NCBI GenBank assembly: GCA_012295275.1
Contig: CM022672.1
Coordinates: 16,790,894-16,854,893 of the forward strand
Length of the DNA stretch: 64,000 nt
Direction: 5' to 3'
From: Chrysomallon squamiferum
Taxonomy: Eukaryota > Mollusca > Gastropoda > Neomphalida > Peltospiridae
The position numbers were made by a program, and so were the translations under genes. Below the pieces are notes generated by a model. That model saw only the letters and a list, made by a program, of their open reading frames with translations. It was not told the origin of the DNA and did no database searches. The stretch's first letter is position 1. Every line of letters begins with the position of its first letter. Positions 42,152-53,000 of this stretch are shown here, one piece after another.

Positions 42152-42539
42152 TTGTCTCTCAGGATTTTGAATAACTGATAAATGACATTTATATATTGTC
42201 TGATTTACAGCTGATGGAACTCACTTGTTCAACAAAGGAACTGTTACTCTTAAGAATCGTGCAAAAACTCCACCAACAGTTTACTACCATTTCTCTTCTC
42301 CTGTAGACCAACAGGTATCCATGACAATTTGGCCTGTGTTTTTATTTAAGATTAACCTATACAGACATTTATCTTTAGTAAGAAAAGTCTTCCTTTCTGT
42401 TTCGTTCACTAACAATGACGTTAGCCATAAATGTTGACAGAAATTAACATTTGATTATTTTATGAGTAATTTTCCACTATTTTATTCACTTGAATATTTA
42501 TCTTTTCTTCTACAGTTTTGGGTTGGAGTTTTGTGTGTA

Positions 42540-42572
<33 letters not shown>

Positions 42573-44371
42573 TCTTTCTTTTTTTTAATTCATTGTTTGG
42601 TTCAAATTTTTGTTGTTGTTGTTGTTATTACAAAACAAATAGTCCAGCCTACAATGAAGAGAATAAAACAAGCAGAAATAGTAACGTCAATAACACTGAC
42701 AACAAAAGTAAATTATTTATTTTATTTCATATTTGGCATCAAATAAATTACGGTAAAGTTACATGCTGTAAGTTTTCCCACCTTAATAGCTTATAAAAGT
42801 TAAATTCAAGAAAAAACAAGAAATAAAACCTTAAAAGTTATCTTGAGTATATGATTTTTTTTTTAAAAACGGTTATGAAATTATGAAACAAACATACTAA
42901 ATGACATAACAATTAATTATATATATAACAAAGTGCTGTCCATGCTTGTGATTTCACATTATTTATAGAAAGTAAACAAAACTATAAGATTTTTCAGTGA
43001 AAAAGTACACATGTGTGTAGAATATAGTTGTCTGCATACAGTGGTCTGTGTTTGGCATGTGTGTTTTAATGTTCTTATTAAGCATTAAGGATTAACTACT
43101 TAATGTCTTTCATTCTCATTATCACTGTAGGCATTTGTTATATTTCATTATTTCTAATTAAACATTTGAGGTGTAATATCAAAATGATCAGTATTTCTGG
43201 GTTTTATCTTTCATTATATGAAAAAGCAACTTCCAGACTTATTTTAAGTCTTTTCTTAGACACAACCATCAAATATTAACATCAACTGTTTCTAGAAAAT
43301 TCACACGTTTGCACCATTGCTAGCCTGTTAATTCTTTGCACTCTTTCAACAATTGAGTCTTCTTCCAGATGAGCATCATTATAAGGCTCCATTTGGTTGG
43401 ATGATGTGCCATCTGGCTCCATGCTGTGCATCACCTGATTGGCCATTTGTAAAATCTCTTCCCATTTCTTTTCCTGATAGTATTTGTACATTTGTCGTAT
43501 GTTTTCTGCTATTGTCTTGCGATGCATTTTTTTAATGGCTTGGTTGGTTTTCTTCATTTGAACCAGCTTCATCAACTGGGTATTATTATTGAGTATGTAT
43601 TGATCTGAAGATAAAAAAAGTGCATTTGTTAAATGTTGAATAGAGCTATATTATATGAATGGCGTGAGCTGGTTAGTATTTTTTGGTCAATCCTTGTTTA
43701 ACAAAAATAATTTTATATTTTTTAAAAGTCTACATATTTAAATGATAGTTTTCATTTTTTTTAAATTAAATGATTCAGTGAGAGAATTTTATAAAATTGG
43801 TTCCATAACAGACACTGATTACACAGAGTAATGGCACTGAAAAAACAAAGAATGAATGGATGTTTTAAGAATACTTCAACACATTTAATATTACTGGGTT
43901 CTAACTACTATGTGTTTGTTTTCTGATATCACGATGGTGCATGAAAGACAGTATGTTTCTTCTGTTCCATGGACAACTTTTATTGATTAGCTGCATAGAA
44001 CTGTTTTTATACATCTTGAAAATTTAATGAACAAGTAAATAAATAGCAGTTTTAATAAACACATCATTATAAGACACAGCTCAGCATGCAACCGTTCATG
44101 TCTCTGACTCACACTATAATCTATGAGTGATAGAAGAAACAAGTAAGACTGCATACAAAAAATGTGAATCTGCTTGGGCAAAATGATCTGATACAAACAT
44201 TTGTCTGTGAAATGATTTGTTTGAAAATGCAAGTTCTACATTTGGATTGTTTTTAATGTGCCACTTCTTATAAATCAATAGAATAACTTTTTTTTTAATA
44301 AAATTTTATTCAGAAAATGCATGTGTGTGAGTGTGTGTATGTATGTGTGTGTGTGTGTGTGTGTGTCTCTG

Positions 44372-44419
<48 letters not shown>

Positions 44420-47400
44420 GATCTTTAATATATGTATACGTGTTGTATCTGTATCTATCTATCTATCTATATATATATATATATATATATTAAGAAACAT
44501 TTTTAGAAATATTTATAGGAGGCACACAAAATTACCAAATATAAAACTAAATTATACTTAGAAAGTTATACAGCATAAAGTGATAAAAACAGAAACAAAA
44601 AAGGGTATTACTTTCCATAATGTTTAAATATTATTGCCTTCCAGTACTTAACTAAAAGTATTATTATTTTTTGTTTGTTTTGGAATATGTACTCACCAAG
44701 CTGTGCAATCTGTTTCACAGTTTTGTCATGTATCTTCAAGAGACATCGTAATTCCTTCATCACTTTCACTATATCCATGTCTGTTATTGTTGTTCCAAAA
44801 TGTTTCAACTGGATGTTCACTTGAAATTGAGAAATTTAGTTCCTTTTTCATGCACAAGAGCTTTTATAAAAATGCTTTTTTCACTGTTACTTCAGTATAT
44901 CATCAGTTGATATGTCCCACAACAGAATTTTTTTAGTCTAAATCTTCCACTTTAGAAAGCTATGCATTTAGTATTCGTACACAAACATGTACACACATTC
45001 TCTTTTAAATACTCTGTTAACAATGTTGTTCAACTTTCTAACTACTTTATGAATAAAGATCTCACTGTGTCACTTTTATAACACTTTTAAAACCTTAACA
45101 TTACATATAATAAATGCTGTTACCATGATGCATATACACATCACACTATTATCATAATACACTGGAGAACCAACAACATACAGTTTGATGTTAGTAACCA
45201 ATCACAGCTTGTAATTAGTAATTTCACAGTTGTTTTGTAATTACCATAATTATTTACTCACTTGTTTCCTAATTACCATACATATATTTTTCAAACAATC
45301 ATGACTGTTAAGACTTTTGATAATTAGAAGTTAAATCTCACTGTATGAGGAACAAAGATGTGTCTAATCTGATACTTAAAGAGGCAGACTATTCACGATT
45401 AATTAAATAATGATTGTTGTAAAAATATAACAGCTGATAATTAAGCATAATGAAATTAAGTTTTTAATGATGATGATATATAAAAAAAAAAAAAAAAAAA
45501 AGGTGCATATTTTATACAATTTAAATTAATGTTTCTCTTTATAATAAGGATTATTATTGTTACTGTTGTTGTCATTACAAATATATGTATTTGAATCTGG
45601 GGTTTTTTCCTACAGTATTTTGTCAACATCATGATTATCAAAAGCAGATAATTTTAAAGAATTCAGAACTGAGATTAAAGAATATCTGATTAATGAGGGT
45701 TTGTTTTAATATTAACAGTTTCTACGTAAATAAATATTTAGTATTGATTTTTGTTTGGATTTTAAATTTCTTAAATTTTTTTTTTTTTTTGGATGTTTAA
45801 TTTTTTATGTTGGTTTTAGTTCGGGAAGGAAGGAGGATAATAATTCAAGAGAAAAATCATGAACAGGCTACCTTATCAGTTAGCAGGTTGGGATCTGTTT
45901 AGAGCCATTTTCTTATAGCAAAAAAACTCACCTTTGATAAGCCTGTCATGGGGCACTGGTTTTAATGGGAAATTGCCCAACAGATGTCACAAACTAGATT
46001 GCGACACTAAGCTCTGAACTATATATCTTTGAAATAATTAATACCCAAGTACTGAATTTAACTGTCAATGTGAAATGAAAATGGACTTTATGGATGTAAT
46101 CTTTATTTAATTATTTAAAATCTGTTGTTGTTTTTTTATATATATATATCAATAATTAATGAAGATACTGAAAATATTTATGATATAATTTGTGTACATG
46201 TATATAATTAATATATTTTTTTTCACCTTTTTTTTTTTGTAGGCTCAAGTAACAGTGAATCCAGTTGCTAAAAATACACTCTTGTATCCCACAGCAAGCA
46301 TCTCTTTTTACGATGGTCTGCAACTGGATAGCCCTTTCCTGGTTAAGTTTAAGTAAGTGATAATGTATGTGTTACATATGCCTCAGTTTAATTTAGTTTT
46401 AGCATTTTCCTTTAATTTTTGTAAGTAGTATCATCACCCCTACTGCACTGTATTGCATAGTTCAGCTCAGATATTCAATTAGACACTGTTTATTAGAAGT
46501 TGTTTTTCACTAAATATTTATTTATTAATTCAAAGTCCTGTTTTGTTGTTTTTCTTCTTACTTTTATTATTATTATTTTTAAATTTGATTATAATTTTTT
46601 TTATTATCTTTTGTCCTAGTTATTGATATACATGATTTTGTTTTTACTGTTTTTCCAGACATCTTATGCATTATTATAATTTTTAATTTAAATCTTTGAA
46701 AATAAAAACAGGAAATTTCAATTTTACATATTTGGTATAAGTAATTTGCCTTTCATATATTTTGTCTTTATTTTATTATTATTTGACCATGAGAATGGAA
46801 GTTTGATTTTTATCATTCCCTTCCTAAATGATGTCAGATGGGCTGAAGAAATACACTCTGTTGAGCATCCTAACGCCAAGAATAAATATAAATTGATATT
46901 ACAAGAATAAAGGGTTAATGAAAAATAAGAAATAATGTAAAATCAAAATGGAAATAATATGAAGAAAAAAAGTCTTTTCTTTGATGGTAAATTCATATGT
47001 CAGTTCTCATGGTCTTATGCACATTTTTTTTATTTCCATGGCTTTCCTGTTTATATTTAATTCAAAAATTGTTTTTATTATTTATATTTTATGTAACCAT
47101 TGTGTTTGTGGTTCTTTTAGGATTCCTAATAAAACAGAGTTAAGGTAATGCTTTTTACAAATAATTGGTTTATTTCCCTTTTCTTTCTTTCTTTCATTAC
47201 TTTTTTATTTTTTTTTTTTTTTTTTGTAATTATTAATTTATTTTTGTTATTGGATTGTTGTTTGTTTGCTTGCGTTTACTGTCACTCAATTACTGACACA
47301 ATTGCTTGTTTTCACTGACATCATCAGCTTGAGCTGCATACCAGTTTGCAGTGTAACACTGCCATTTTGTTATCAGTTAATGTGATAAACTTTAATTTGT

Positions 47401-49193
47401 GTAATCCAGATTGATTAAATTCTGAAATTCATATCTATAATGTATATAAGAACGTTTATTATTTTGCAGTTAATAACAAAGATATACTTTTGATAAATAC
47501 AACATATTTATTTTTGGTGGATTTCTGCTTGGTGTATTTGATTTAGCCAGAAGGATGATGTCATGTGAAAACAAGCAGTAAAAAGATCACGGGCTGTGGT
47601 AATAATCAGATAATTTAAAAAGCAAATGATTTGTGTGCATGCCTTTGCATGGCTGACAACACTACAGCATGTATATGTTTCACCATTTTTGTACAGATTT
47701 CTTTCAGTAAGTACTGGCACCCAAAATTTTATCTTGGATCAATAACTGTCATATTTTTTTCTTTGTTATAAAATTTTTATAGAAAAACCCCACCAAAAAA
47801 GGTATGTTTCTATGTTTAGTCCCGCAAAACTTACGCTTGAAAATGTTCTCAGTTGTTTCAGTTATTATTATTATTTATAAGAAAAGCTTATATGAAAACA
47901 TATCCAGTTATTTACCAGAATAAAGTGAAATGAAGGGTAAAACACGCTAATATTAAAGTCAAAGTCAAACTGGTTAATATGTGCAATATAACAATAGCAA
48001 ATCACTAATGTGAACTTTCTCAAACAAAAAGTATGAGTGTTTTTTAAAGCCCTTTGTATCACTTCATTTTCAAGGTAAGTCTCATAATAAAATATTGTTA
48101 CTAGCAGAAATTGCTTTTTCAAAAAGTATTTTTGATCAGAGAATCATCAGTTCAAACAACTAATGGATGATATATTTGTAATGCTAGGGTGTTGAATGAA
48201 GCATAATTTTACATTTGAGCTTAGGTGATCTGTTATCAGCATAATTTTTATTTTAAGAAGAAATATATTCATTCATATACTGTTTTTAACATTAGTATAA
48301 TAAAAAATAAACAGTTTTTACCTCTAGAAAATATGCTTAATTTGTTTATGATCTATTTTTTTTAAATTAAACCCTATTTTTTTTTTTTCATTTTTACTTT
48401 TAAATTAATATTTTATTTTAAGTACAATATTTAAGTTTATATTCTTTTTATATTAAAGTATAAGCATCTCATTTAAAGTAATCTTAATGCAGATTCTGAG
48501 ATTCTGTTAATTTAAATGAAGCTCTGCAATTAGGTAAAGTTTACATGTTGTGACATCAGATATTTCTGTTAGCTGGTGAAGTATCTAAGTATTGCTTTTA
48601 AATACAACATAAATATCTGATTTTGTTATTAGTGTTTTATTGATAACTAAATGTACATGTGAATTTATATGTAAAATGAAGTTCGAATCATGCTAATTAA
48701 GAAAAATCAAACATCTTTTAATTGTTTTTCATTTATTTATACCCTTTAATGAATTAATTTCAAAAAATAATAATAAATTAAAAAATAAAATAAATTAAAA
48801 AATAAATAAAAATAAAAATAATTATAATGATAAAAAAATTGTAAATGAAATGTATAGAAATTCAAATAATATTTTTAAAATGTTCCTCAAATGCATTCAT
48901 ATAAACACTTGCACACGACAGATACAGGAACACAAATATAAACAAACATGCACAAAACATACAAAAATCACATGTAGATAACTGTTATGTGAAATACTCA
49001 GTAAATTTATAGTCATAAAGGAGAAAAAAATTATAATAATAAATTCCGTAAAGATAAATAATTAACTTGTAATTTTAGTTGTTTAAAACACTCTGTTTAG
49101 GCAGAGAAAAAAGACATTTCTTTAACTGATAGTGTTTATAATTTTAAAAACAAAAAATCTCATTTAACAATAATTACTTAACCATTACTTATA

Positions 49194-49227
<34 letters not shown>

Positions 49228-49513
49228 TATTTTTTTTTTTTTTTTCAGAACTTCTACACCATTTTTTCCAGTCATAGCTTCAGGTAACTCTCTGCTGATG
49301 GTGGCTGAAAACTTCAGTGGTGCACAGAACTTCACTGCCAACTTCATAAGCATTCCTAAAGGTATTTAACAAAAAAGAAAAGCTCAAAGACAATTAGCTT
49401 TTGTTTTTTTGTTTTGTTTTGCATTGTTTTGTTTTCTGGGTTGTGGTATACAATCCTAAAAATTATTTATTTATTTATTTATTTATATATTATTATTATT
49501 ATTATTATTATTA

Positions 49514-49556
<43 letters not shown>

Positions 49557-49975
49557 CTTGTTCTACTTGATGGTTTCTTGACATTTAATTTAAACAAATG
49601 ATTTCAAAATAATATTTTGTCATAAATATTTTATTTTTTAACTGTTGCACCATTGTTTTTTTCTTCTAATTACTGAATGAAATTACTAAAGATTCACTGT
49701 TTCAAAATATTATTCTATTCTTTCCTTTTAGTATTCTTTAGTACTTGAATTATTTTTTATATACAGTATGTTATATGATTATTGGAAACATTTAGATATT
49801 ACTGTTTTCACTTATTTTGGATTGTTTTTACATTTCAGGATGTAATGTTACTGCTTCAGGAGCCAAGGGAAGTTACTCTCTGAATTATAATGTAGTCCAG
49901 GGACAGTTATGCCAGTGGACAATTCCTTTCCAAGCAAAAGGAGGTACCAGTTTAAAAACAATTATATTTTGTTAC

Positions 49976-50021
<46 letters not shown>

Positions 50022-53000
50022 TAATCCATTATGAATATTAAAACAAATTAAAATAACAATAATAATAATATAAAAATACTCAGTCATAAAACTTTATTGT
50101 TGTTATTGTTCATTTAAATTTACTTGTCATTACAGATTTTTAATTCATTTATTTAATTTTTTTATTTATTATTATTATTTATTTATTTATTTTATTTATT
50201 TATTTATTTATTTTTTTTGCCTCTACAAATATTACTAATATATTTTATTTAAGACATACATTTTAAACTAATAATTTTGATAGAATTTTATTACCATTTT
50301 ATTTTATATTTATTTATTATACTTTTTACATACAAGAAGAAACAATTATCATATCACCACAAACACTGACATTTGAAGACAACCAGACAGTGACCATCTA
50401 CAGTGGAATACTGGACAACGTCCAGTCCCTTAAGATATTCACCAGGAACAGTTCAAAGGAATTACTGCCACAGATCACTGTTCAAGCCTCAAAAGGAGCA
50501 GAGTAAGTCCATTGTTGAAGTAACCTTTATATCTGAAGCAGTCTAACAGCAGTGTCTTAAGGTGTCGTTACACCTTTCTGAGTGATTGTGAATATGAGAA
50601 CGAATGTGATATGACATTTTAATTGATATGCTTATTAAAAGGATTACAGTCAGGATGGTTTTTTGTGTCTGTAAGAGAGCATTTCTGTTTTATCTGCATG
50701 TTGCTTAAGAACAAATTAATAATAGGGTTTTTTTTTTTTTTTTTTTTTACAGAACCATATTGGATAAGATTTTACTGATTTTATCATTCATATAACAGTG
50801 TTTAATTAGTTAACTTAACTCTTGTGTGTTATAAAGTTATTGAATGTTTTGCTTACAGATAAAATACTATAGACTAATACAACATCTTTAGCCAAGATTT
50901 TATGTAATAAATATTTTGGGTTTTATTTATCATTCCACAGGGTCATATTCAGATCAGAAAACACATGCAGGGTGAACTGTACCAAACCAGTTGTGTCACT
51001 GGACTTCACTGTTAAAGCCAAGGGTTTGTAAAATGTTTAACATTTTTAATATCAATGACTAGCATAATTAAAATATTGCAAAGGGGTCATATGCCATATG
51101 TATAAGTAGATGAAGGGCGATATTCACCATTATGGTGCATCTTAACCAGGCGCATGCAAAAATGTGGAGTGTTTTTGAAACTATTGGTTTCAGTTGCAGC
51201 ATCCTAAATGCACAAACAGTTTGAGCTAGGATGCCGAGATTGAAATCAATGGTTTCTAAAAACATTGCTTGTGTCACTTGCATCATATGCACTCACTTAG
51301 GATACAGCTTTAGCTCATAAATGAAGGGTAGATTGCTGTCATTATTAAAACATTTAAATGGCAGGCCATATGCAATCTTTGGATCATAGGTTGCTGGTAC
51401 CTAATTACTGTAAACAGTAGAAGACTGGGTAAATTATTTTTGTATGTTTCTCTATTCTGTACCATGCAGGATAAATTATTTTCTATATGCTATTTTTTTA
51501 CATTTCTCTAAGTTATTCTCAGTTTCCTGTTGTTTATGTTTTTGTTGCATCTTGCATTTTCATGAGCTTGTTATTTTTATGTTATAGGCTACATTTAAAA
51601 AAAAAAAAAAAAAAAAAAAAGAATCACTTTGAAATAAAATGTAATTAGACTATTTATTCATACAGTTTAAGCTGTCAGGAGTAAAATAAATAAATTAAAT
51701 GTGTAACATTTTTCAACCAGCAACTCTGTATCTAGCAGATATATGGTTTGTTTAGTTATTTAAATGTGCATTTATCATAAAGTTCAATAATTACATAGAA
51801 ATGTTGTTTAAATAATGGTATCTTAATTAAATCTTTCAAATTAATTTTTGCTTTATTGATCTGTATAATATAACTGTTTTATCTACTTGTAAATATCAAA
51901 AAAAAAGAAAGAAAAAGCAATTAAAACATTTTTATTAAATTAAAATGATTTGTCAGTGAGATAGGTTCTGACCAAACAGTGTTTTCATTGTGCCTGCATA
52001 CTTATTATGTAACTTCTTTTCTTTCCCACTCCCACAGATTCACTGTGTGGCAAGTCTTTCTTGAAATCTTCCAGTGGCAGCCTGACAAGTCCAAACTTTC
52101 CACGTATGTACCCACTGAATGCTCAGTGTACCTGGCAGACACATTCTGTGGCAGCCAACATGACCAAGCTCCTCTATCTCCAGTTCAGTACGTTCAAGTT
52201 GAGCAAGGGACATAAGTTTGAAATCCGCAACAAGAAAAAGAAGATCTTAGCATCCTTCACTGGAACAACTCTTCCAAAAGATGTCCTCCTTCCTGCCAGT
52301 TTGCTGTCCCTGAAGTTTTCAGCAGATCCAGGCAACCATTCACAATGGAGTGAGGTTGATCAGGGTTTCTCAGCTAAATACACAGTACTAGGTATAATGT
52401 TCATGCTATTTAATATTAAAAATATCAGTTTACATATGGAATCAGAAAAAACTAGGGCATTGTAATGTTCTGAACTGAATAAGGTGCTTTGTTTTATTTA
52501 TTTCTATTTTATCATACATCGACTAAATTGTACAATAATTAGACTAAACAGGGACAACAAAAGAGAATTTTATAAGCACCTGACATCATAGTAGACAAGG
52601 TTCATTTGTATTTTGTAACAATTCAATACAAATAATTATTTTATTTTTATTTTTTGGTAATGATGGCCCAGGTCACTCTACATATTTATTATCATGGATA
52701 CTTGATAATAAAGAATTTTATTTTTGAAAAAATACAAACAATTTCATATTCTTTTGTTTAACCAAAGTATCAGTAGTATAAACAAAACTATAAGTATTTG
52801 TGAACTAAAAATATAAGTAGATTCAACTACCACAAGTAGTCTGACAAAAAAAGTAAGTAACATTATTTTATTTATTTATTTTTTATTTTTTTCCTAATTT
52901 TGTTGTAATTTGTATAGACTGTGGAGGCAGATACACAAATAGGTCAGATAAAATCTCTTCACCAACCAATTCGTCTGGTACCTGTGTTTGGATAATCACA

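Noticed and set aside
42315-42325. Second U12 intron at CUB/LDLa exon 9 donor (GTATCC)
   Set aside because: The donor diverges after six bases and there is no CCTTAAC-like branch point near the acceptor at 46242.
44779-44820. Extension of the small nested gene to a GTG codon at 44820
   Set aside because: GTG is not a credible start in an animal gene and a stop codon lies just upstream in frame. The ATG at 44778 has a better context.
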